Below, piece after piece: positions 9,490 through 16,433 of a stretch of DNA of 21,718 nucleotides (the first letter of the stretch is position 1; every line of letters starts with the position of its first letter). A model generated the notes under the pieces. That model was not told the origin of the DNA and made no database searches. It worked only from the letters and a program-made list of their open reading frames with translations. The translations under genes and the position numbers were made by a program. The DNA comes from Christensenella sp. UBA1259 (GTDB taxonomy: Bacteria > Bacillota > Clostridia > Christensenellales > Borkfalkiaceae), in contig DBVR01000051.1 in NCBI GenBank assembly GCA_002308755.1, positions 1 to 21,718 of the forward strand, in the 5' to 3' direction.

Positions 9490-11358
9490 ATGAGTAAGGA
9501 AGATATTTATCTTATCAAAGAAAGAGTCAATAAGTTCTATCTTATTTTGCCTTTTAACGCTGATTTTTACGAAGAATACGCGGGGAAGGAGTTTGCCGCG
9601 TTGTACGAAATGGCTACGGGCATAAAAATGCTTGTCGAAAGGGATAACCGAGAATATTTTTTAGACGCAAAACCGTTGAAAAATATGGTTTCGATAGGCG
9701 ATACGGAATTTTTTAAGCGTAGCGGAATCACAATAGACAGAGAAAAACTTACTCGCGACGGTTTCAAGGTTGTAATAAAAGACAACGTGATTTATTTAAA
9801 TGGCGGTGGCGGATACGGCAAGATAAATGCGGTTTACGAATTTTTCAGGATATTTTTCGGATATAAATATTACGCTTCGGACGAAATTCGTATAGAAAAA
9901 GACGTGATTTTCAAAAAAATCCACGATATTGACGTCGAAGGGATACCGGATTTTAAAAACAGGGGTAACGGTTTTTATTACGGCAGACGGGACGAGTGCG
10001 CCGTAAGAATGAGAACGTTGACAGATTATAGCCGTATGATCGACGGTTGTGAAGTGTGGGGATTATTCGGTCATACGCAACAGAAAGTTCTTATTCCCGT
10101 TGAAAAATATTTTTTCAGGCACCCCGACTGGTTTTATGGGCAGTATCAGGAACAACTGTGCCTTACAAACGACGAAATGATCGAAGAGTTGACGGCGAAT
10201 CTTATCGGAAAGATTAAGGAAACTCCAAATTCTAAATATTATATGATAGGGCACGTCGACAGTAAAACGTTTTGCAACTGCCGTGAGTGCGCAAAACAAA
10301 CGGAAGAAGTCGGGCGGTCGGGCATAATGATGCGATTTATAAACAAGGTCGCAAGAAAAGTCAAAGCGTGGCAGAACGAAAATTGCCCCGAAAGGGATAT
10401 TACTCTCGGTGTTTTCGCCTATGAAGTTACCGAGGATCCGCCCGTAAAGAAAATCGGCGGCGAGTATAAATTGTTAGCCGCGGATTTGAAAGCGGAAGAC
10501 AACGTTATGATAATTCTTGCGCTTATAAACGCAGATTATTCGAAGCCGCTTAACGACGAAAAATACAACGGAAAAGATTTTGAAAGGGTTAAAGGTTGGC
10601 AGGCGGTAACGGACAGATTCGGCGTATGGTCTTATTTTGGGAATTTTTCAAGGGGCGTATCGTATTTTGACGGCGTTGACGCGATAGCCCCGAATATGAA
10701 ATTTTTTAAGTCGATAAACGCAGAGTGGGTGTTCGTTGATACGTTGCTTGAAAAAAACGGTATAATTTTTCAACCGCTGTACTGTTATTTACACGCTAAT
10801 TTGTTGTGGGATACGACGCTTGACGTTTGGGATTTAATAAAAGAATTCATAACCGCGTATTACGACGACGATAAAGGCTATATGTACGAGTACTATAAGT
10901 ATATCTACGATACTTTCAAGAAAAACAAGGCGGAACACATAGAAAAAGGCAACGGATATTTTATGCCGCAACTCGTAGGTTTTTTCGAAATGGTTGATTA
11001 CAAGAACGAATTTAAAGACGGGTTCTGGAAATACGGCCAAGTAGAAGAAATGAAACGGATTATAGATAAAGCGTTATACGCAAACGAGCACTCGGGTAAA
11101 AGCGACGAAAGGAAAAAGACGGTACGCGACAGGATTCGACTCGAAGCGATGTTTACGGACTATCTTATTTTGGAATTGTTCGATAAAGAAGTCGGGGCGG
11201 AAAACTTTTGCAAACTGCTTGATGATTTTATGTTGAGAATAGACGAATTCGGTTTGAAAAACACGAGATTAGTCAAATGCAGACCTATAAACATAACTTA
11301 CACGATTTGGAAAAATCGTGCACTCGGAATAAAGGATTTTTTATCGGAGAGAAAATGA
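9490..11358 (+). CDS. DUF4838 (GH163-type) protein without export signal
   Basis: This is a 622-residue paralogue of the preceding lipoprotein, alignable along its whole length. It begins MSKEDIYLIKERVNKFYLIL, which aligns with the mature start of the lipoprotein, so there is no signal peptide and it should be cytosolic. Shared landmarks are ALYEMATG, RDGFKVV, GGGGYGK-xx-AVYEFF, WGLFGH, PVEKYFFRHPDW, the C-x-C-x-x-C motif (Cys262, 264, 267) and YLHANLLW near the end of the barrel. The Asn-Asp before the Cys cluster in the lipoprotein is Val256-Asp257 here, and the FDEAGAE segment is changed to FVDTLLE, so specificity or activity may differ. ATG 9490 follows GGTGGA closely. The stop codon overlaps the next start (ATGA at 11355-11358). 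I infer an intracellular glycosidase acting on imported glycan; a non-catalytic role is possible. Confidence 0.82.
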   Translation: MSKEDIYLIKERVNKFYLILPFNADFYEEYAGKEFAALYEMATGIKMLVERDNREYFLDAKPLKNMVSIGDTEFFKRSGITIDREKLTRDGFKVVIKDNVIYLNGGGGYGKINAVYEFFRIFFGYKYYASDEIRIEKDVIFKKIHDIDVEGIPDFKNRGNGFYYGRRDECAVRMRTLTDYSRMIDGCEVWGLFGHTQQKVLIPVEKYFFRHPDWFYGQYQEQLCLTNDEMIEELTANLIGKIKETPNSKYYMIGHVDSKTFCNCRECAKQTEEVGRSGIMMRFINKVARKVKAWQNENCPERDITLGVFAYEVTEDPPVKKIGGEYKLLAADLKAEDNVMIILALINADYSKPLNDEKYNGKDFERVKGWQAVTDRFGVWSYFGNFSRGVSYFDGVDAIAPNMKFFKSINAEWVFVDTLLEKNGIIFQPLYCYLHANLLWDTTLDVWDLIKEFITAYYDDDKGYMYEYYKYIYDTFKKNKAEHIEKGNGYFMPQLVGFFEMVDYKNEFKDGFWKYGQVEEMKRIIDKALYANEHSGKSDERKKTVRDRIRLEAMFTDYLILELFDKEVGAENFCKLLDDFMLRIDEFGLKNTRLVKCRPINITYTIWKNRALGIKDFLSERK

Positions 11359-13124
11359 AAATGAAAAAATTAATAGTTATTACGGTAACGTTGTTTTGCG
11401 CGGCATTGTTCTCGGTGCTGTTAAACGCCTGCGATTATTCTCAGGAAAAGAAAACGTATAATTTCGATCAGGAAACTATAACGCTGACCGTGGGCGACAC
11501 GGTAAAACTGAATCTTATTACTTATGAAGACATAACCGAAGCCGAATGGTCGGTTGACGACGAGACCGTTGCGTCGGTAAAAAACGGCGAAGTAACGGGC
11601 ATAAAAGGGGGCGAAACGATAATTCGCGTATCCTTTAATAACGGCGAAGGGGCTTGCACCGTAATCGTAAAAGAAAAAAGCGGACAAGAAGAAGAAAAAA
11701 CTGCGGACGCTTACAATATTTCGATCAATAAAATAACGGATAAGATTTGCGCGGGTGAAACGGCGAATTTAAGTGCCGTCGTATACGTCAACGGTAATCC
11801 GATCGTTGCGGAAATAGTTTGGAGTTCGTCCGACGAAACCGTTGCCACCGTTACAAACGGACAGGTAACGGCAATAAACAACGGCAAGACCGATATAGTG
11901 GCGACTTATGAAAACGGTAATGTCGTTTTAACGGCAAAGTGCGAGATTACGGTATGTCCTTTTACCGTTTTATCCGCGGAAAAACAGGTAATTATCGACG
12001 GGCAGAGTGATTACAGCCTTAAAATAGACTGCTATATCGAAAACGTTATTTCGGAAGGCGAAAATTTCTCTTACGAGAGTTCGGATACCGACGTTGTAAC
12101 CGTAGATGCAAGCGGAAAACTGTATTTTGTCAATAAAGGCGACGCTTTTATAACCGTTACGCACGAAAACAAAGCGAATATCGTTGTACAAGTAAAATGC
12201 GTGGAAAAAATCGTCAATATATCCCAACCGAGTGAATTTCTGGAAATCGACGGTGCCGACGCTAACAATTACTACGTTTTGACAAATGATATAGACCTGA
12301 CCGATACGGAATTGACTTTTTTCCGAGACCGGGGCGCATACTATAACGACGAAACGAGAAAAGTTCATACTTATTCAAGTGGTGTAGGCGGCGTTTATTC
12401 GATAATTGACGAATTTAACGGCACGCTTGACGGTAACGGGCACAAGATAATTTTCAACAATTATTCGAGTTCGGAAACTAAATTCAACGTAATGGGGCTG
12501 TTTAATTATATTGCGGAAACGGCGACGATAAAGAATCTGTTTATCGACAGCATGGTAACGACTTACGCAAAACTCGGCGGCGCTGGCAATTTGCCATGCA
12601 CGGGAACGGTGGCTTACGTCAACAAAGGCGTTATAGAAAACTGTTATTTGAAATCTACGCTTAATTTGAAAAATTTAGCGGCGGCAAAAACGCAGTTCGG
12701 CGACATTTATCAGGAAAGGATACGCGCCTCTATGATATTCGAACAACACGGCGTAATAAAAGACTGTATAGTTAAATTTAACGTTTACGACTTGCAGAAC
12801 GCAAACGCGGTAGAAGGCGTAAGGGCGGTGTTTATCGGCGGCGTAGCGACGACTGTTTACGATAACGTAATAGTAATAACCGAAGGACAGAGATTTTTTG
12901 CCACGAGTTATCTGGCGGGTGCAACCACGACCGCCGCGCCTGTTTGCAGCGGTTACGTTTACGCTAATGTCAGCGATATGATAAACGGAATAAATGGTAA
13001 ACAGTTCGTAAGCGGATCGGGCGGATCGAATTACAACAAGAAGGCGTATCTTGGATTCGGCACGGACGTCTGGACGTTTAACGAATATGAAGGAACGGCA
13101 ATGTTTTATACGACGGTATGTTAA
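11355..13124 (+). CDS. Surface lipoprotein with three Big_2-like domains and a beta-helix module
   Basis: The start at 11355 overlaps the previous stop (ATGA). An in-frame ATG at 11361, 9 bases after GGAGAG, is equally plausible. A longer reading from 11277 is unlikely because it would overlap the previous gene by about 80 bp and bury the signal sequence. The product is about 589 residues. A lipoprotein signal ends in L-N-A-C with Cys26. Three Ig-like Big_2-type domains follow at about 33-108, 112-200 and 205-285, with landmarks such as LTVGDTVKLNL, VASVKNGEVTGIKGG and VATVTNGQVTAINNG. From about residue 290 there is a beta-helix or GLUG-like module with DGNGHKI (from Asp359), MGLFNYI, GVIENCYL and YDNVIVI. 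The same module occurs twice in the secreted protein at 13795-16374. I infer a cell-surface adhesin or glycan-binding role; no catalytic motif is visible. Confidence 0.85.
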   Translation: MKMKKLIVITVTLFCAALFSVLLNACDYSQEKKTYNFDQETITLTVGDTVKLNLITYEDITEAEWSVDDETVASVKNGEVTGIKGGETIIRVSFNNGEGACTVIVKEKSGQEEEKTADAYNISINKITDKICAGETANLSAVVYVNGNPIVAEIVWSSSDETVATVTNGQVTAINNGKTDIVATYENGNVVLTAKCEITVCPFTVLSAEKQVIIDGQSDYSLKIDCYIENVISEGENFSYESSDTDVVTVDASGKLYFVNKGDAFITVTHENKANIVVQVKCVEKIVNISQPSEFLEIDGADANNYYVLTNDIDLTDTELTFFRDRGAYYNDETRKVHTYSSGVGGVYSIIDEFNGTLDGNGHKIIFNNYSSSETKFNVMGLFNYIAETATIKNLFIDSMVTTYAKLGGAGNLPCTGTVAYVNKGVIENCYLKSTLNLKNLAAAKTQFGDIYQERIRASMIFEQHGVIKDCIVKFNVYDLQNANAVEGVRAVFIGGVATTVYDNVIVITEGQRFFATSYLAGATTTAAPVCSGYVYANVSDMINGINGKQFVSGSGGSNYNKKAYLGFGTDVWTFNEYEGTAMFYTTVC

Positions 13125-13190
13125 AAGTGCTAAAAACGTCTTGGCGGCGGACGATTAAAACGCCGTACGTAAAAATGGGAGGGAGTGTCT

Positions 13191-13337
13191 ATGAAAGAAA
13201 GAAAGTTATACGGCAGCCCGTCGATAGATTTGCGGTTATTTGACGAGAAAGTTGACGTGTTGATGGCATCGGCGCAGGGCGTAGGCGGCAACGATCCGTT
13301 TAATTTAAGCGGATATGACGACGGCGATTTTATCTGA
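13191..13337 (+). CDS. 48-residue small protein with strong ribosome binding site
   Basis: A short gene lies in the 300-bp gap between two surface-protein genes. GGGAGGGAG (13178-13186) sits just before ATG 13191 and is one of the strongest ribosome binding sites in the window. The frame runs 48 codons to TGA 13335-13337. The product starts MKERKLYGSPSIDLRLF, continues DEKVDVLMASAQGVGGNDPF, and ends in an acidic tail, SGYDDGDFI. It has no signal peptide or membrane segment. From memory, short unannotated proteins of the form K-x-Y-x-x-P-x-I-(D/E), then D-V-(L/I)-x-x-S, then a Gly/Asp-rich tail are frequent in gut Bacillota; their function is unknown to me. I cannot assign a role. The main evidence for a real gene is the ribosome binding site plus the ordered resemblance to that pattern. 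Confidence 0.68.
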   Translation: MKERKLYGSPSIDLRLFDEKVDVLMASAQGVGGNDPFNLSGYDDGDFI

Positions 13338-13373
13338 TATTAAAGGTGTTTTATAAAGGATAAAATCGCAACC

Positions 13374-13402
13374 TTTCCGTCGCAAATATTTTTCGGCGGA
13401 AA
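13374..13402 (+). other. Hairpin upstream of the small lipoprotein gene
   Basis: TTTCCGTCG (13374-13382) can pair with CGGCGGAAA (13394-13402) as a 9-bp stem with one G-T wobble and an 11-base A/T-rich loop. It ends 9 bases before the AGGAG (about 13412-13416) of the next gene. No T-run follows the stem, so it is not a normal intrinsic terminator. It could stabilise or process the mRNA, or be chance. Confidence 0.35.
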
Positions 13403-13424
13403 AAAAGAGGTAGGAGAAAAGTTT

Positions 13425-13682
13425 ATGAAAAAATTTTTAGCAATCGTTCTTGCGATTATTGCGGCGTTCTCTCTTGTCGCGTGCGGTGCGGCGGATAACG
13501 GTGACGGGGATAAAACTTCCGACACGAACACCCAACAACCCTTGGATGACGGGGGAGAAGGTAGTGGCGATGACGACGGAACAGGCGGAAACGGTGGCGA
13601 CAGCGGCACGGGCAGTAATCCTGACGTCGTGCAACCGATTACCGACGGAGGCAGTTTCGACGGCGGTAATTACGACGATTAA
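13425..13682 (+). CDS. Small acidic lipoprotein (linker-like)
   Basis: This is an 85-residue protein with a clear lipoprotein signal ending in S-L-V-A-C, Cys20 being the expected lipid-modified residue. AGGAG lies 8 bases before ATG 13425. The 65-residue mature part is low complexity, rich in Gly, Asp, Ser, Thr and Asn (for example DDGGEGSGDDDGTGGNGGDS) and ends GGSFDGGNYDD. It contains no recognisable folded domain and should be disordered and strongly acidic on the outer face of the membrane. The reading frame is supported by the signal sequence and ribosome binding site; overlapping frames on both strands lack these. It could be a complete small surface peptide or the remnant of a longer lipoprotein that lost its C-terminal domain, but no leftover domain is visible after the stop. 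Function unknown. Confidence 0.75.
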   Translation: MKKFLAIVLAIIAAFSLVACGAADNGDGDKTSDTNTQQPLDDGGEGSGDDDGTGGNGGDSGTGSNPDVVQPITDGGSFDGGNYDD

Positions 13683-13704
13683 GTAACGAAACCACACAAA
13701 GACC

Positions 13705-13729
13705 GTCATTGCGCGTTTATCGCGATGAC
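13705..13729 (+). other. Intergenic hairpin before the 859-residue surface protein gene
   Basis: GTCATTGCG (13705-13713) pairs with CGCGATGAC (13721-13729) as a 9-bp stem with one G-T wobble and a 7-base loop. It has no following T-run. A second, bulged hairpin is possible just downstream (TCGG at 13744 and AACG at 13750 against CGTTCCGA at 13765-13772). The GTCATTGCG stem resembles short intergenic repeats seen in some gut Bacillota, but no second copy is present in this window, so a repeat-family assignment is not supported. Role unknown; an mRNA-structure element in front of a probably highly expressed gene is one option. Confidence 0.35.
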
Positions 13730-13794
13730 AGAACCGAAAACCGTCGGGGAACGGACGGAAAAAACGTTCCGATAAAAAAATAAGGAGAAAAATT

Positions 13795-16374
13795 ATGAAA
13801 AAATTGAGTTTAACCGTATTATCGGTTATATGCGCTATCTGTATGGCGTTCGGCATAATGCTTATGACGAACGTGAATACGGCAAGCGCTGACCCCGCGG
13901 TAACTTTATCCGCGACTAAGATAAAGACATCTACCGCGAAAGACAAATTGCTGCTTGTTACGGCGATTAAGAATTTCGAAGACGTATACGAAGTAGGTTA
14001 TACGTTTACGGGTGAAGTAAACACGATAAGCGCCTTAAATAACAAGTATTACAGCGAGATAAGCACGGGCACCAAGACGTGGGACGCGGAAGACATATTC
14101 GGCGACGGATATGCGGGCGCAGGCCTTATTATCTGGGAAATAGAATACAGCCCCGCAAGCGCTTATACTTATCAGGCGTATGCTAAATACGGCACGAGAG
14201 ACGGCGCAAATCTCATTAAAAACGATCCCGAAACTCAGATTACCGCAACCGAAAGGACGACGGGCGTAGAACAGTACACGGTAACCGTCGATATGGACGG
14301 CGGCGCGCTTTCGGACGGTGTGAACGACGATATAACCGAACTCACCGTTCCTTACGGCACGCAGGCAAGCGCACTCGCCGCTTATACGGCGACCAAAGCG
14401 GGATGCGAGTTCAGTAAGTGGCAGTATTTTAACGGCGAAAACTACGTCGATCTCCCCGCTGACGCGACGGTAACGACGGATATAACCATTAAAGCGGTTT
14501 GGATTACTATCGTAGAAATCGCAAACGCAAACGATTTTATGACGAATCTGGCGGCGGATCCCGCGGGTTATTATAAACTTACGGCGGACGTCGACCTGTC
14601 GGAAACCGAGCTTACAAGCCGTTCCGATGTAGCCGATAATATGGGTAACGATACTCCTAGTGCGGGTATCACTTATACCTATCTCGATACGTTCAGTGGT
14701 GTATTAGACGGTAACGGTCATAAAATAACTCTCGCTAATTCCACCTTATATACTGAATTAAAGAGTATAAAAGGGTTGTTTAACGAAATCGAAAGCGGTG
14801 CGGTCATCAAAAACGTGAATTTCGATATCGATATGATTTTACACGCAAGTAACGGCGGCGCCGGCTATCAAAATTACAACGCGGCACTTGCAAACGTCAA
14901 CAGCGGTACGATAAAAGATTGTTTCATCAGTGCGACGCTGAACGTTCAGTTCTATAAGGCGAAAACGGCGGATGAAACGAGAACGCATATTATTGCCTGC
15001 AATAAAGGTCAGATCAAAGATACGCTTATCGAATTCAATTTGTACGGCGGCGTGTCGGGGACATCGGCGCACGGTACGAGATGCGTAATAATGGGTTCGC
15101 CTTTCGGAAGTGAAACTTCTACCGTTTTATACGATAACGTAATCGTCGTAAGCGCTACGCAGGAAGATATTTTCGCGGGATTCTCGTATGCCAACAATCA
15201 GATAAGAGGCACGAATTCGCCTAATGCGAAAGCGTATATTTTCTCTAATTACACCTATCTTATGGCGGGGCTTGGCAAAAAATTCGTTCAGTACACCGAA
15301 AACGGCGTTGAAACCGATGATGAACCTTTTGAAAATCTTTGCGCTTTGTTCACCGCGGAAAACGGACAGATCAAGTTCAATAACGTTCAGATAGGGGCGT
15401 ACAGCGTTCTTGAAAAAATTTCAACGGCAAACGACTTTATGACGAAATTAGCGGATAATCCGACGGGGGATTATTTATTGACCGCGGATATCGATTTAAC
15501 CAACGCCGATATGACTCAATATGTAGATTTGTCCAGTTGGAAAGATAATTACGGTTATTCCGCAAACAACCAGTTAAGCAAAGGCTACGTGTATTCGTAT
15601 CTTGATTCTTTCGGCGGAACGCTTAACGGTCAGGGGCATAAGATAATCCTTAATAATAAGAAAGACGCGTCGGCTATAGTAAACGCTACGAGAGATAACA
15701 TAAAGGGATTGTTCAACAAGATCGCGTCAGGCGCGGTAATCAGTAACGTGTATTTCGATATCGATATGTACGGATATTTATTAAGATCGGCTATAAGTTA
15801 TCAAAGTTACAATTCTTTGATTGCCGGTATAAACTGCGGTACTATAATTAACTGCTACGTCGATGCTAAAATGACGGTGTTCGGACACTCGAATTACGGC
15901 GGCGAATTCGACGCGCAGCAACTCGGTAGTTATATTATAGGCGACCAGCAAGGTGTTGTAAGAGATACTTTGATCAACTATAATTTCTATCTGACGAGAG
16001 CGACGAACTTTACAAGCCCGACGTTACTCGAAATGAGAGCGGCGTTTGCGAATTTCCCCGGAACAGCAGCGTCGGCGGTTTACGAAAACGTAATTATCGT
16101 AAGCGCTTCGCAGACCGATTATTTCGGTACTTACAGATATGCAAACGGATTCAGGTATCTGAACCAAGGCACCGTAACTAATTGCTATATGTATGATTCC
16201 TTTGCGAATCTGATTGCTGCCAGCGGTAAATCCTGTGCAACGGGCGCTGAACAAGGAACCGCAGCGGCGGTAAACGCTTTTGCGAATCTTACGGATGGTT
16301 TATGGTCTTCCGAAACCGTGGCGGACGTTACTACGCTTTATTATAACGGTATCGCTTTAAACACTGTAAACTAA
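13795..16374 (+). CDS. Secreted protein with InlB-type repeat and two beta-helix modules
   Basis: This is an 859-residue exported protein. A Sec signal peptide (cut predicted after Ala32 in NTASA-D) is followed by a beta-rich N-terminal domain (about 33-155) and an InlB B-repeat or List-Bact-rpt domain (about 160-237: VDMDGGALSDG, VPYGTQ, FSKWQYF, TTDITIKAVW). Two homologous modules of roughly 300 residues follow, about 238-535 and 537-859. Each starts with a copy of (A/T)-NDFMT-x-LA, then YxLTAD(V/I)DL, a DGNGHK or NGQGHK turn (near residues 305 and 611), GLFN-x-I-x-SGAVI, FDIDM, and YDNVIVVSA or YENVIIVSA. This pattern fits a GLUG-like right-handed beta-helix. No cell-wall sorting motif or membrane anchor is visible. 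A strong AAGGAG precedes ATG 13795. Likely a surface adhesin or structural protein; no catalytic residues were recognised. Confidence 0.85.
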   Translation: MKKLSLTVLSVICAICMAFGIMLMTNVNTASADPAVTLSATKIKTSTAKDKLLLVTAIKNFEDVYEVGYTFTGEVNTISALNNKYYSEISTGTKTWDAEDIFGDGYAGAGLIIWEIEYSPASAYTYQAYAKYGTRDGANLIKNDPETQITATERTTGVEQYTVTVDMDGGALSDGVNDDITELTVPYGTQASALAAYTATKAGCEFSKWQYFNGENYVDLPADATVTTDITIKAVWITIVEIANANDFMTNLAADPAGYYKLTADVDLSETELTSRSDVADNMGNDTPSAGITYTYLDTFSGVLDGNGHKITLANSTLYTELKSIKGLFNEIESGAVIKNVNFDIDMILHASNGGAGYQNYNAALANVNSGTIKDCFISATLNVQFYKAKTADETRTHIIACNKGQIKDTLIEFNLYGGVSGTSAHGTRCVIMGSPFGSETSTVLYDNVIVVSATQEDIFAGFSYANNQIRGTNSPNAKAYIFSNYTYLMAGLGKKFVQYTENGVETDDEPFENLCALFTAENGQIKFNNVQIGAYSVLEKISTANDFMTKLADNPTGDYLLTADIDLTNADMTQYVDLSSWKDNYGYSANNQLSKGYVYSYLDSFGGTLNGQGHKIILNNKKDASAIVNATRDNIKGLFNKIASGAVISNVYFDIDMYGYLLRSAISYQSYNSLIAGINCGTIINCYVDAKMTVFGHSNYGGEFDAQQLGSYIIGDQQGVVRDTLINYNFYLTRATNFTSPTLLEMRAAFANFPGTAASAVYENVIIVSASQTDYFGTYRYANGFRYLNQGTVTNCYMYDSFANLIAASGKSCATGAEQGTAAAVNAFANLTDGLWSSETVADVTTLYYNGIALNTVN

Positions 16375-16383
16375 TATCAAGTC

Positions 16384-16418
16384 TTTTGCGGGAAAGGGGT
16401 TTCCCCTTTCCCGCAAAA
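16384..16418 (+). terminator. Perfect 16-bp hairpin, possible (partial) terminator
   Basis: TTTTGCGGGAAAGGGG (16384-16399) and its exact complement (16403-16418) are separated by a 3-base TTT loop. The stem starts 10 bases after the stop of the surface-protein gene, the usual place for an intrinsic terminator. The 3' arm ends in AAAA and is followed by CAA and then TTTTT (16423-16427), so the T-run is displaced and termination may be incomplete. The hairpin also ends only 15 bases before the ATG of the next gene, which lacks a Shine-Dalgarno sequence. It could therefore reduce expression of the catabolic genes relative to the surface proteins, through termination, mRNA stability or start-site access. 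Confidence 0.65.
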
Positions 16419-16433
16419 ACAATTTTTATTAAG

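Noticed and set aside
11277..11354. Upstream extension of the Big_2 lipoprotein gene
   Set aside because: It would overlap the preceding gene by about 80 bp and place 26 non-hydrophobic residues before the lipoprotein signal.
13470..13490. Lipoprotein signal peptide (AAFSLVA before Cys) as a possible enterococcal-type peptide pheromone
   Set aside because: Many ordinary lipoprotein signals look like this; no receptor or conjugation gene is present to support it.
13450..13686. 78-codon + strand frame overlapping the small lipoprotein
   Set aside because: No ribosome binding site and no signal peptide; the other frame has a lipobox and AGGAG.
13437..13946. 169-codon reverse-strand open frame across the small lipoprotein and the next start
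   Set aside because: It would cover two genes with clear signals and strong ribosome binding sites on the + strand, and resembles no protein family.
11400..16374. Mobile element or CRISPR origin for the repetitive surface-gene region
   Set aside because: The repeats are at protein level only and diverged; no transposase, terminal repeats, integrase or regular spacer pattern was found.
16386..16433. TTG-initiated extension of the sialidase-like gene
   Set aside because: The extra codons translate the perfect hairpin; the product from ATG 16434 already starts where the propeller begins.
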